Assembly: GCA_035601835.1 (NCBI GenBank)
Contig: DATNNM010000016.1
Span: 1-64,000 of the forward strand
Reading direction: 5' to 3'
Source of the DNA: Candidatus Tumulicola sp.
GTDB taxonomy: Bacteria > Vulcanimicrobiota > Vulcanimicrobiia > Eremiobacterales > Eremiobacteraceae
DNA length: 64,000 nt
Positions 9,360 through 18,742 of this stretch are shown piece after piece. The notes below the pieces were generated by a model, which was given only the letters and a program-made list of their open reading frames with translations, was not told where the DNA came from and ran no database searches. The first letter of the stretch is position 1. Every line of letters starts with the position of its first letter. Made by a program: the position numbers and the translations under genes.

Positions 9360-9695
9360 TCAGGGCATTTCGTTTGAGGCCTTTTGCGCCTCCAGCTGGT
9401 CCGCGGCCGCGCTGGTGTTCTGGTCCGTCCCCGAGTTGCCGGCCTGCCCCGATTGCGCCGTGCCCTCCAACTTCCTTTGCGCGGCGAGCGCGCGCGCGCA
9501 GTCCCCGACTCTTTGCTCTTCCGGGTGTCTGGAGCAGTACGCGACCATTGTCGTGCGGTCGTCGCCGTGCGCCATCCAGTATTCGATCGCCGATCTATCG
9601 TTGGGATCGTGCGACACCGGATGGTACGATGAACTGGCATAGTACCACACCCCTGCCGCCACGAGAGCCAGGACGACGTAGCCCAAAATCCTCAT
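9360..9695 (-). CDS. Small membrane-anchored protein with an EexN-like two-cysteine motif
   Basis: The protein has 111 residues: an N-terminal hydrophobic anchor (YVVLALVAAGVWYYA), then a short polar domain, then a low-complexity Gln/Ser/Ala tail. The middle reads IEYWMAHGDDRTTMVAYCSRHPEE and then GDCARALAAQ. This spacing (aromatic, His, Arg, Cys-x-x-x-Pro, Cys-x-x-Ala) resembles EexN-type entry-exclusion lipoproteins and some chromosomal relatives. The likeness is short and may be coincidental, and no conjugation genes are nearby. It is two bases downstream of glyS and probably co-transcribed. Confidence 0.6.
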   Translation of the reverse strand: MRILGYVVLALVAAGVWYYASSSYHPVSHDPNDRSAIEYWMAHGDDRTTMVAYCSRHPEEQRVGDCARALAAQRKLEGTAQSGQAGNSGTDQNTSAAADQLEAQKASNEMP

Positions 9696-9697
9696 GC

Positions 9698-11014
9698 CTA
9701 AGGTATCGTCAATATTCTCCCCTGGAGATACCCCGGCAGCTTGTCGATAGCCACCCGTACCTGCGCTTTGGAGTCGCGGTCCCGCACGGTGACGTCCTGC
9801 TTCTCGAGGCTTTCGTAGTCAACCGTCACGCACAGCGGTGTGCCGATCTCATCCTGGCGATAGTAGCGCTTGCCGACGTTGCCCGAGTCATCGAAGATGG
9901 TGCGCATGTGCGGCCGCAGGTCGCGTTCGATGCGCGCGGCCAGCTCGACGATGTCCGGCTTGTTGCGCACGAGCGGGAACACCGCGACCTTGTAGGGTGC
10001 GAGGCTTGGGTGCAAGCGCAGCACCGTGCGGTCTTCTTCCTTTTCATACGCATCGATCAAGAACACGAGCAAGGCGCGATCGGATCCGAGCGCCGGCTCT
10101 ACCACGGCGGGCAGGAATTTCGTCTTGCTCTCTTCGTCGAAGAACGAAAGGTCTTTGCCGCTCGCTTTGACGTGCTGGTCCAAGTCGAACGTGCCGCGGT
10201 GCGCAATGCCCTCCAGTTCGCCCCAACCGAACGGGTAGTCGTACTCGATGTCGGTCGTCGCGCGGCTGTAATGCGCGAGGTCGGCGCCCGAATATTCGTG
10301 TTTGCGCAAGCGCTCGGCTTGCACGCCGAGCGACAGCCACCATTGGTAGCGTCGCTCCACCCAGTAGCGGTACCACTTCATGCCTTCGTCTTCGGGCTGC
10401 GGCGGCACGAAGAACTCCATCTCCATCAGTTCGAATTCGCGCGAGCGGAAGATGAAGTTGCCCGGCGTGATCTCGTTGCGAAAAGCCTTGCCGATCTGCG
10501 CGATGCCGAAGGGCGGCCTCTTGCGCGCCGCTTGATAGGCGAGCTTGAAGTCGACGAACATGCCCTGCGCGGTCTCGGGGCGCAGGTACGCCTCGGACGA
10601 GGCGTCTTCCATCGCGCCGATGGAGGTCTTGAACATCAGGTTGAACGCGCGCGGCGCGGTCAGCGTCTTGTTGCCGCAGGCAGGGCACTGGTCGCTTGTG
10701 AGGTGGTCGGCGCGCCAGCGCTTCTTGCAGGTCTTGCAGTCCACCATCATGTCGGTGAAATTGTCCACGTGTCCGGATGCCCGCCAGACCTCCGGATGCA
10801 TGATGACCGATGTCTCGATGCCGACCACGTCGTCGCGCAGCGTCACCATGTCGCGCCACCACGCTTCGCGCAGGTTGCGCTTGAGCTCCGTGCCAACCGG
10901 GCCGTAGTCCCACATGCCGTTCACGCCGCCGTAGATCTCGCTCGATTGAAAGATAAAACCGCGGCGCTTTGCAAGCGCCGTGATCTCGTCCATGGTCGGT
11001 TTTGGTCGCGCCAC
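9698..11014 (-). CDS. glyS: Glycyl-tRNA synthetase, class II dimeric type
   Basis: The enzyme charges tRNA-Gly. The 438 residues start with the class II catalytic domain (RGFIFQSSEIYGGVNGMWDYGPVG, motif 1 onward). They contain a zinc-binding insert with Cys pairs (CKTCKKRW and CPACGNK), motif 2 around FGIAQIGKAFRNE and RSREFELMEMEFF, motif 3 near ALGSDRALLVFL, and an anticodon-binding domain at the C-terminus (LAPYKVAVFPLVRNK). This is the single-polypeptide alpha2 enzyme, not the alpha2beta2 GlyQ/GlyS pair. It lies 18 bases after an ABC permease gene in the same run. Confidence 0.96.
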   Translation of the reverse strand: MARPKPTMDEITALAKRRGFIFQSSEIYGGVNGMWDYGPVGTELKRNLREAWWRDMVTLRDDVVGIETSVIMHPEVWRASGHVDNFTDMMVDCKTCKKRWRADHLTSDQCPACGNKTLTAPRAFNLMFKTSIGAMEDASSEAYLRPETAQGMFVDFKLAYQAARKRPPFGIAQIGKAFRNEITPGNFIFRSREFELMEMEFFVPPQPEDEGMKWYRYWVERRYQWWLSLGVQAERLRKHEYSGADLAHYSRATTDIEYDYPFGWGELEGIAHRGTFDLDQHVKASGKDLSFFDEESKTKFLPAVVEPALGSDRALLVFLIDAYEKEEDRTVLRLHPSLAPYKVAVFPLVRNKPDIVELAARIERDLRPHMRTIFDDSGNVGKRYYRQDEIGTPLCVTVDYESLEKQDVTVRDRDSKAQVRVAIDKLPGYLQGRILTIP

Positions 11015-11032
11015 GTTGCCGATCGCCGATCC

Positions 11033-12315
11033 CTACGAGGGCGCCCGCAGCGCGCGCCAGATCTCCGAAGGATTGGGCGGCTTGCCGTACATCAGCGCGC
11101 CGACGCGATACAGTTTACCGGCCAGCAGCGTGAGTCCCCAGATCGCGAGCAGCGATCCGCCGATGGCCACCCCGATCTGCCACGCGGGCACCGAGCTGAT
11201 GGCGACCCGGGTGAACATCAGCATCGGGCTGATGAGCGGTACCATCGAGGCCCAGACGAACAGCGGTTTTTCGGGATCGTTCAACGCGAAGATCGACAAG
11301 AGGTAGGCCACGACCACCGGCATCACCATAAATGCGTTGGCTTGCTGGATGTCTTCCGCCTTGCTGCACAGCGCGCCCAACCCGGCGAACATCGCGGCAT
11401 ACGAGAAGAATCCCAAGAGGAAGAACAAGACCAAGAACCCCAGCATCGACAGGGGCACGGTGGCGACGCCCAGCCCGGCTTGAGGGGCCACTGACGCGCC
11501 GCTGGCAGCAGCCGGAAGATGCATGCCGTGCACGATGTTCAAACCGACGAGCACCAGCATGCCCCCCGCGGCAAGCACGAAGACCAAGAATTGGGTAAGC
11601 GCCAGGCTGCCGATGCCGAGGATCTTGCCGGCGAGCAATTCGGTCGGACGGACGGCGCCGATCATGACCTCCATGATGCGATTGGATTTCTCTTCGATCA
11701 CGCCTTGCGCGACGTACACGCCGTACAAGAGCACCGACATGTAGAGCAGCAGCAGCAAGAAGTACACCAACGCCTGCGACAGGAACTGTTCGGTTTCATT
11801 CTTGTAGAGCTCGTTCAAATTGACGACTTTGAAAGGGAAGTTCAGCGCGTGCTGGGCGAGGCGCGCGCTCGCCCCTGTGCCTTCAACGGTGAGCACCGCG
11901 CGGACGAGCGACTGCCGTAGGCCCGTTCCTTTTTCGAGGCTGCTCGATTTGCTGGGGAAGAACGCGAAACCGACCTCGCCTTGCGCGTCTTTGTAAGCGA
12001 CGAGCGCTGCGTCATACTTGCCGGCCTTCAGCGCCGTCCGGATCGTCGCCGGCAGCTCAGGCCCGGTGGCGGCCTCCTTTGCGATCGTTATCTTGTAATT
12101 GGAGTGGCCGAGCGCGTCCTTGACGGCGGCCGCCGTCTTTTGATCGGCGGCCACGACGACGAGCGGACTTTGAAACGAAGTGTCGAGCCAGACGAAGAGC
12201 AGCGGGAGGAACGACAACCCGATGATGCCGACCACGCCGAGGATCGTGCCGATGATGAAGCCCGCGCCTTTGATGCGCTGGACGTATTCGCGCTGGAAGA
12301 TGATGCCGACGCTGC

Positions 12316-12319
<4 letters not shown>
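11033..12319 (-). CDS. ABC-2 type exporter permease (NatB-like)
   Basis: This 428-residue permease has one N-terminal transmembrane helix (about 20-46), a large external domain to about residue 180, then five or so helices clustered in the C-terminal half. The stretch EEKSNRIMEVMIGAVRPTELLAGKILGIG is the hallmark of the ABC-2/NatB family. It partners the ATPase gene immediately upstream, with a four-base overlap. Family members export sodium, drugs, antibiotics or lipids; the substrate here is not evident. Confidence 0.9.
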
Positions 12320-13224
<905 letters not shown>

Positions 13225-13233
13225 GTCGTAAGG

Positions 13234-14364
13234 CTAGTTTTTTGGTATGGGTTGCTGGACCTCTTGAGTATGCTCCGCCCGGAGCTGGCCGCACGCGGCC
13301 GCGATGTCGTCGCCCATCGTGTGCCGGATCGTCGAAGGCACGCCTCGCGCGCGCAGAATCTCCTGGAAGCGGCGCATCACTTGCGGCGAAGAGCGTCCGT
13401 ACGACGCCGCGGTGGCGTTGTACGGGATCAGGTTGACGTGGTGGAGCGGGCCGCCGAGCAGGTCCGCGAGCTGGCGCGCGTCGTCAGGGCGGTCGTTGAC
13501 CCCTGAAAGCATCACGTATTCGTAAAAGACCTTGCGCCGGGTCACCGCGACGTACTCGTTGGTGGCGGCCATCAGCTTGGCGATCGGCCACTTCTTGTTG
13601 ATGGGCATCAGTTTGGTGCGCATGTCGTCATCAGGCGCGTGCAGCGAGATCGCGAGGTTCACTTGGATGCCCTGGCGCGTGAAACGCTCGATCCCGGTGA
13701 CCACGCCCGCGGTCGAAACCGTCATGTGGCGCGCCCCCAGGTTGAACCCGTTTTTGTCGTTGAGCATGGCGATCGAGTCCATCACCGCATCGTAGTTGAG
13801 GAACGGTTCGCCCATGCCCATGAACACGAGGTTGGTCAGCGCGCGTTTTTCGGCGCGCGCATGCCGCGCCACGAACAGCGCCTGGTCGAAGATCTCGAGC
13901 GCGCTCAGGTTGCGGAAGAATCCACCTTGGCCGGTCGCGCAAAAATCGCAGCGCAACGCGCAGCCCGCTTGCGAGGAGATGCAGGCAGTCGTGCGCCCTC
14001 CGCGATGGCGCATGAGCACGGCTTCGACTTCTTTGCCGTCGGCGAGCGCGAAGAGCAGTTTGGTCGTCTGTCCGTCTTTTGACGTGGCATCGCGGATGAG
14101 CGACAGGCTGGAGAGTTTTATCGCCTTCGCAAGCCCGGTGCGTAGGGCGGCGGGCAGCACGCTGATCGCCCCGAGGTCCTCCGCCAGCTCTTTGGTCGCG
14201 GCGCGGTAGACTTGTTCGAGGCGGTAGCGCGGCAAAGCGAACGCCTCCGCGAGCGCCGCCGCGCTTGCGTGCCCCGCCTCTTTTGCGCGCCCTTCCCACC
14301 ACGTCGCCTGGGCGTCGCGCGGTCCTGCCGCCGGTTTGGTGGCAGCCTTGATCGCGGTGCTCAT
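13234..14364 (-). CDS. rlmN: Dual-specificity 23S rRNA/tRNA adenine-C2 methyltransferase
   Basis: RlmN is a radical-SAM enzyme that methylates C2 of adenosine in 23S rRNA and some tRNAs, which supports translational accuracy. The 376 residues show the radical-SAM cluster C135, C139, C142 (QAGCALRCDFCATG). The two mechanistic cysteines are present: C128 upstream (TACISS) and C358 in GDDIAAACGQLRA, which closely matches the E. coli ending. The N-terminal accessory domain (RYRLEQVYRAATKELAED) is also present. The start overlaps the UDG stop by four bases. Confidence 0.96.
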   Translation of the reverse strand: MSTAIKAATKPAAGPRDAQATWWEGRAKEAGHASAAALAEAFALPRYRLEQVYRAATKELAEDLGAISVLPAALRTGLAKAIKLSSLSLIRDATSKDGQTTKLLFALADGKEVEAVLMRHRGGRTTACISSQAGCALRCDFCATGQGGFFRNLSALEIFDQALFVARHARAEKRALTNLVFMGMGEPFLNYDAVMDSIAMLNDKNGFNLGARHMTVSTAGVVTGIERFTRQGIQVNLAISLHAPDDDMRTKLMPINKKWPIAKLMAATNEYVAVTRRKVFYEYVMLSGVNDRPDDARQLADLLGGPLHHVNLIPYNATAASYGRSSPQVMRRFQEILRARGVPSTIRHTMGDDIAAACGQLRAEHTQEVQQPIPKN

Positions 14365-15071
14365 AGATCGAACTTCAATTCCAACGCTTGCTCCTCGGAC
14401 GCCGCTTGATCTGGCAGCTCAGGCTCTTGTGGTATGCCGGACTTTAGTCCGGCTTCGGCGGTCTCGTCCTCGCCGGCGAGGCGGCGTTGCACGGCCTGCA
14501 GATCGCTCCACACCAACTTCTTCACCGCGTTGATGTTTCCGCCGGTCAGACGCAAGATATACGCGGGGTGGAAGGTCACGATGAGGTCGCTGCCAAGCGG
14601 CCCCGGGTACCAGACGCCGCGCTGACGCGTGATGGAAAAGCCGGCACCTTGAAACGACTTGGCCGCCGGCGCCCCCAACGCCAGCACCACGCGAGGCTTG
14701 AGCACCGATAGTTCGATGTCGAGATATTCCCGGCAGTTCGCCATTTCTTCTTGCATCGGCGCGCGGTTGAATACGCGCCCGTTCTCCTCGGTGGTCGCGC
14801 GGCACTTGATGGTGTTGGTGATGAAGACATCCTCGCGGCGCAGCCCGATGGCGGCGAGCATTCGTGTGAGCAGCTCGCCGGCGCGGCCGACGAACGGTTC
14901 GCCCTGGCGGTCCTCGTTCTCGCCCGGACCCTCGCCGACGATGACCAGCGGCGAATGCGGATCGCCCACGCCGCACACGACCTTCGTGCGCGTCGAGCCG
15001 ATGGCGCAGCGGCGGCATGCATCAACAGTCTGGTGAAGTCGCTCGAGCGCGGCTGCGCGATCGTCGTTCAT
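14361..15071 (-). CDS. Family 4 uracil-DNA glycosylase (iron-sulfur)
   Basis: The enzyme excises uracil from DNA. The ATG at 15071 was chosen because it overlaps the upstream stop (ATGA) and the domain begins at once; upstream in-frame sequence is antisense-like and Arg-rich. The 236 residues carry the Fe-S ligands C19, C22, C90 and C113, the active-site loop VGEGPGENEDRQGEPFVGRAG (written as consecutive short motifs GEGPGENED and GEPFVGRAG), and the distal HPAYILR motif. All are diagnostic of family 4. The Pro/Gln/Glu-rich C-terminal tail includes nine residues, AGLKSGIPQ, that are the translation of a genomic palindromic repeat (14428-14454). The tail lies beyond the catalytic core, so activity is probably unaffected. 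Confidence 0.92.
   Translation of the reverse strand: MNDDRAAALERLHQTVDACRRCAIGSTRTKVVCGVGDPHSPLVIVGEGPGENEDRQGEPFVGRAGELLTRMLAAIGLRREDVFITNTIKCRATTEENGRVFNRAPMQEEMANCREYLDIELSVLKPRVVLALGAPAAKSFQGAGFSITRQRGVWYPGPLGSDLIVTFHPAYILRLTGGNINAVKKLVWSDLQAVQRRLAGEDETAEAGLKSGIPQEPELPDQAASEEQALELKFDL
14428..14454 (-). repeat. Palindromic repeat family B, copy 1, inside the UDG coding region
   Basis: The perfect 18-base palindrome GCCGGACTTTAGTCCGGC lies at 14436-14453 and is preceded by TGTGGTAT. All 27 bases are identical to 32398-32424. On the minus strand it is translated as part of the UDG C-terminal tail. Confidence 0.9.
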
Positions 15072-15970
15072 GGATGCTTGGCGATCACGGCGCGCGCCGC
15101 GAACAAGACGACGAGCAAGACTCCGGCATAGAGGAAATAGCGGCCGACCAACGCCGCGGATAGCGACCAGTACCACATCTTGCCGTGGTGCTTGATCCAG
15201 TACAGGCGACGGCTGCGCTGGCGCCAGTTGAGCACGCCGAGCGCGCCCCAGCGCTTCTTGCTGCCGCCCTCCTCGCCCCGGTGCGTGACCACGCACTGGG
15301 GAAGAAATACGACGCGATAGCGCTGATCGTGCAAGCGGTGTGCGAAGTCGATCTCTTCATGGTACAAGAAGAACTGCTCGTCGAAGCCGCCGAGGTGGCG
15401 GAACACTTCGGTACGGATGATCATCGCCGCGCCGACCACGATGTCGACGTCGCGCTCGCTCGAGTAATCCCACTGCCTCAGTTCGTAACCGTTGGCCTGC
15501 GCGCGGAACAGCGGCAGGTCGCCCCAGGCAGAACTGCGCAAATACGCCTGCCACCAGGTATCGAACTCGCCGCAGGATTCGGCGAGCGAGCCGTCTTCGT
15601 GCAATTGCTTTGCGCCGGCCATCGCGACATCGGGGTGCGCGGCGAAGTACTTGACGGCATTGGCCAGGACGCCGGCATGCGCCGTCGCATCGGGATTCAA
15701 AAAGAACAACAGCGGCGCGTTCGCCCGGCGCGCGCCGACATTGCACGCCTTGGCAAAGCCGAGGTTCGAACCGTTCTCGATCACCTCCACGCCTGGTAGC
15801 GCCGCCTTGGCTCGGGCGACGCTGTCGTCGGCCGAGCCGTTATCGGAGACGATCACTTGCGCGAGCTGCGGATCGGCCTGCACGTCCGGCAGCGCGGCCA
15901 GCGAGCGGAGACATTGTTCGAGCTCATCCGCGGCATTGTAACTGACGACCACGACGGAGATCTGCGGCAT
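15068..15970 (-). CDS. Family 2 glycosyltransferase (rhamnosyltransferase-like), membrane-associated
   Basis: Family 2 enzymes transfer sugars from nucleotide donors to build surface polysaccharides or glycolipids. The 300 residues begin with the GT-A fold (MPQISVVVVSYNAADEL) and the donor motif VSDNGSADDSV, followed by LLFFLNPDATA, the acidic metal-binding motif region, and DEQFFLYHEEIDFAHRLH, typical of the rhamnosyltransferase-like branch. The C-terminus has a hydrophobic helix (FLYAGVLLVVLFAARAVIA) that would tether it to the membrane. It is the first gene of the long minus-strand run and overlaps the UDG start by four bases. Its leader contains three tandem family A repeats. Confidence 0.88.
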   Translation of the reverse strand: MPQISVVVVSYNAADELEQCLRSLAALPDVQADPQLAQVIVSDNGSADDSVARAKAALPGVEVIENGSNLGFAKACNVGARRANAPLLFFLNPDATAHAGVLANAVKYFAAHPDVAMAGAKQLHEDGSLAESCGEFDTWWQAYLRSSAWGDLPLFRAQANGYELRQWDYSSERDVDIVVGAAMIIRTEVFRHLGGFDEQFFLYHEEIDFAHRLHDQRYRVVFLPQCVVTHRGEEGGSKKRWGALGVLNWRQRSRRLYWIKHHGKMWYWSLSAALVGRYFLYAGVLLVVLFAARAVIAKHP

Positions 15971-15988
15971 CGCGACCTTGTTCTCGGA

Positions 15989-16071
15989 CCGGGGCTAAAG
16001 CCCCGGCACTACAAACCCCGGGGCTAAAGCCCCGGCACTACAGACCCCGGGGCTAAAGCCCCGGCACTACA
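15989..16071 (+). repeat. Three tandem copies of palindromic repeat family A, 29-base period
   Basis: Copies start at 15989, 16018 and 16047. Each is the 18-base palindrome CCGGGGCTAAAGCCCCGG followed by CACTACA, with a four-base joint (AAAC, GAC plus C, TACG). The 25-base units are identical. They lie between the glycosyltransferase start and the terminator of the ATP-grasp gene, and reappear singly at 33619, 39973, 42691 and 52665. Confidence 0.95.
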
Positions 16072-16082
16072 TACGGGCTTCC

Positions 16083-16113
16083 AAAAAAAACGAGCGCCTT
16101 TTTTGACGCTCGT
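16083..16113 (-). terminator. Intrinsic terminator for the ATP-grasp gene
   Basis: Read on the minus strand, a 7-base-pair stem (ACGAGCG with CGCTCGT, 16090-16096 and 16107-16113) is followed by eight T (complement of 16083-16090). It lies about 65 bases after the stop of the minus-strand gene at 16177. Confidence 0.75.
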
Positions 16114-16176
16114 CGAGGTGGTCCCGCCGGAGCTTCATCGCCCGGGCCCAGCGGCGGCCTGATCGGGCGGTGGGAG

Positions 16177-17643
16177 TTACGACGCTCTCTGGGCCGGCTC
16201 CGGTGTCTGCACGGGTGGAAGCGCGTTGAGCGCGTCCATGATCATGCTGAGCGGAATGCCGTAACCCTCGCTAACCTGCTCGATCGTCTCGAACTCCGAG
16301 ATCGCGCAGTTGGAGCATCCTCCGAGGTGAAAGTTGGCGAACACTGCTCTCGCGCCTGGGTGGAGAGCAAATGTTTCGCCGACGGTCAGAGTCTGGTTGA
16401 ATTTAGGACTGTCTGTACTGACGGCGACCACCCCCTTCTCCCGTCGTGCGTCGCCGTTTTCTCTTCGTCTGGCGACAAGCCGCGGGTTATTACGAGGCTT
16501 GTTTTCGACCGCCGTCACGGCTGAACCTTTCGCGCGCACACTCTGCCACAGCCGCTCGGCGAACGCCAGCATGAGCGGCGCATCATCCCACGGCGTATCC
16601 CACGAACGATCGACGAACGGCAGCCAGCTCAAAATCGCCGAGATGTTGCGCTTGGTGAGCGCTTTGTGCAGGTAGTGCGGAAAAAGCTTGAAGGCTCGCG
16701 GCGACATCGGCACCCTGCGCACCTCCGACGGGGCGCACCCAGCCAGCATGCCGGCGATCGCGCTTGAGAAAACATCTCCGGAGCGAAGGCTCAAATGCTG
16801 CCCGCTGGTCACGCGCGGATGGAACTCGATGATCTTGAACGCTTGATCGCGCGCATCGAGGATCCAATCGAACCCGGAGAAGCCGTGGACGCCGGTGAGC
16901 TCGCCCGTCTGCCTGAGGACTTCCTCGACATGCGGCGGATAGAACAGCCGGCGCGTGCACGATGGGCTGAATGGGGTAGGCCAGGTCTCCAGTTTGACCA
17001 TCGACTGAAAACAGAGCAGCCGTCCGTGGTCGAAGAGGGCTTCGACGATTCCGACCGGGCCGTCGAGGAAGCGCTGGAGCGCGAACGGCCTCAAGTCGGT
17101 GCGCTGGTCGTATGCCGTGCGCAGCGCCGACTCGTCCGTAGCTTTCCAAACGTCGCCGCCGCCGAAGCCTTGATCGAGTTTGAGCATCACGGGATAGCCC
17201 AATGTCCGCGCGGCCGAGGCGGTCTCCGTGAACGTGTCGCAGATGGCGAACTCCGGAATGGGCAAGCCGATTTCACCGGCCTTGCGCATGAAGTCGTTCT
17301 TCGAAATCGCGCATTGAAGGACGTCGCTTCGATGATCGAACGGGAACCAGCCGTCCAGCCACGCCTCGCCCGCGTGTTTCGCAAGCGCGATGAGCATCGG
17401 GTCATCGATGACGACCACCCAGGCGTATTCGCGGCTCTGCCTCGCAAGGTGCTCGCGCAGCGCCTCGGCGCACGCGTCGGCGTTCGAGGGCGCGGGCACG
17501 CGCCGGCTGACGTAGCGACTTCGCGCGACGAGGCTTGAAGGATCGCCGAACACCGTGACGGTGCAGCCCGCTTCGTGCAGCAAGCGCGGAATACGAGCCG
17601 GACCAACCCAATTGCTGGCCGTGCAGATCAAGACTTCGGGCAC
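16177..17643 (-). CDS. ATP-grasp protein fused to a DUF1858-type redox-disulfide domain
   Basis: The 488 residues have two parts. Residues 1 to about 375 form an ATP-grasp ligase-like protein: an N-terminal Rossmann-like domain (LICTASNWVGPARIPRLLHEAG, then FGDPSSLVARSRYVSRRVPAP as in COG3919-type enzymes), an ATP-binding core (YPVMLKLDQGFGGGDVWKA), and a metal/nucleotide end (GFSGFDWILD, IIEFHPRVTSGQHLSL). After a basic linker of about 40 residues comes a small domain, about 425-480, with C443-x-x-C446 in FHLGGCSNCAISEFETIEQ and then GYGIPLSMIMDALNAL. That matches the hybrid-cluster-protein-associated disulfide domain (DUF1858). The substrate is unknown. A separate internal start before the small domain is possible (a GTG about 1.2 kb in) but its spacing to a ribosome site is poor. 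Confidence 0.75.
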   Translation of the reverse strand: MPEVLICTASNWVGPARIPRLLHEAGCTVTVFGDPSSLVARSRYVSRRVPAPSNADACAEALREHLARQSREYAWVVVIDDPMLIALAKHAGEAWLDGWFPFDHRSDVLQCAISKNDFMRKAGEIGLPIPEFAICDTFTETASAARTLGYPVMLKLDQGFGGGDVWKATDESALRTAYDQRTDLRPFALQRFLDGPVGIVEALFDHGRLLCFQSMVKLETWPTPFSPSCTRRLFYPPHVEEVLRQTGELTGVHGFSGFDWILDARDQAFKIIEFHPRVTSGQHLSLRSGDVFSSAIAGMLAGCAPSEVRRVPMSPRAFKLFPHYLHKALTKRNISAILSWLPFVDRSWDTPWDDAPLMLAFAERLWQSVRAKGSAVTAVENKPRNNPRLVARRRENGDARREKGVVAVSTDSPKFNQTLTVGETFALHPGARAVFANFHLGGCSNCAISEFETIEQVSEGYGIPLSMIMDALNALPPVQTPEPAQRAS

Positions 17644-17722
17644 GCTTGTCGAACCTTACCTGTGTCGGTCCCCGTTCGCCGTTCCTCCTAGGATGGGATT
17701 ACTCTTGCGCGAAGGGGCGGTC

Positions 17723-18742
17723 ATGGTTCGTCCTCCTGACGGACTCACCTTCGATTGGTGGGTCGCGATCTTGAGCCTGGTCTTCACCGGCGGCCTCTTC
17801 GTCGACGGCTGGGCGCACAATCACCTGGACACCATCGACACATTCTTCACGCCCTGGCATGCGATGTTCTATGGCGGCTTCGGCCTGCTGGTGCTCTTCT
17901 TCGCATGGACGATGGTCGCGAATCACGCGAAAGGATTCAGCTGGACCCAGTCCGTCCCGGCGGGCTATGAGTGGTCGATCATCGGCATCGCGGTCTTCCT
18001 GGTTAGCGGCCTTGGCGACATGCTGTGGCATATGTTCTTCGGCATCGAAGTCAGCACGGAGGCGCTGCTGAGCCCCACGCACGTTGGTCTCGCTACGGGC
18101 GGCGTGTTGATGCTCGCGGGTCCGTTCCGCGCCGCGGTGGCGCGCGGACCCGAACGCATGAGCGGGCCGGCTTCGTACCTGCCGGCGGTGCTTTCGCTGG
18201 CGGCCGTCTTCACGGTCCTGACCTTCATGACGCAATTCGCACCCGCGCTCGGGTTTTATGGCACCGGTCCCAAGCCGCCGCAGGCGATATTCGAACTCAA
18301 AACCGACCGCGGAGTCGTCAGCCAACTCTTCCAAGCCGCCCTCATGGCGTCGATCATCCTGCTCGCCGTGCGGCAGTTCGGCACGCGGCTTCCGGCCGGC
18401 TCGATCACGCTCATCCTGACCATCAATGCGGCGATGATGGCCACCCAAGGCGACACCTACTGGATGCTTCCGGGCGTCTTCGCCACGGGCGTTTTGAGCG
18501 ACGCGCTGCTCTACACGCTGAAGCCCTCAGTCGCCCGTGTGGTCGACTTTCGCACGTTCGCGTTTGCGCTGCCCAGCTTATACGCCGCGTGTCACTATCT
18601 GACGCTTTTCGCGCTCGGCAGGCCAGTATACTATTCTGTGCACTTGTGGGCCGGCTTGATCGTCATTTCCGGCATCATCGGATTGCTGTTGAGCTTTGTC
18701 GCTCTTCCTAACTCCTCCGCTCCTGCAGATATGCGTTCATGA
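17723..18742 (+). CDS. Polytopic membrane protein of unknown function
   Basis: The protein has 339 residues and about nine hydrophobic segments. The ATG at 17723 was chosen for its ribosome-binding site (AAGGGG at 17712-17717); upstream in-frame sequence is not membrane-like. His/Asp-rich motifs near membrane edges stand out: FVDGWAHNHLDTIDTFFTPWHAMFY early on and SGLGDMLWHMFFG then SPTHVGLATGG later (each shorter than 20 in its core). They suggest a metal or quinone site rather than a simple transporter. I do not recognise a named family. It stands alone on the plus strand, and its end runs 35 bases into the 3' end of convergent prfB. Confidence 0.75.
   Translation: MVRPPDGLTFDWWVAILSLVFTGGLFVDGWAHNHLDTIDTFFTPWHAMFYGGFGLLVLFFAWTMVANHAKGFSWTQSVPAGYEWSIIGIAVFLVSGLGDMLWHMFFGIEVSTEALLSPTHVGLATGGVLMLAGPFRAAVARGPERMSGPASYLPAVLSLAAVFTVLTFMTQFAPALGFYGTGPKPPQAIFELKTDRGVVSQLFQAALMASIILLAVRQFGTRLPAGSITLILTINAAMMATQGDTYWMLPGVFATGVLSDALLYTLKPSVARVVDFRTFAFALPSLYAACHYLTLFALGRPVYYSVHLWAGLIVISGIIGLLLSFVALPNSSAPADMRS

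Noticed and set aside
9227-11494. A 755-codon plus-strand open frame opposite glyS and the ABC permease
   Set aside because: It is antisense to clear synthetase and permease genes, is extremely Arg/His-rich, and lacks any domain. It is a by-product of GC-rich third positions.
15989-16071. Tandem repeats as a CRISPR array
   Set aside because: The 29-base units follow one another with only four bases between and no unique spacers; no cas genes are present.
16114-16176. A riboswitch or structured RNA after the ATP-grasp gene
   Set aside because: The stretch lies downstream of that gene and is only GC-rich; I see no conserved riboswitch motif.
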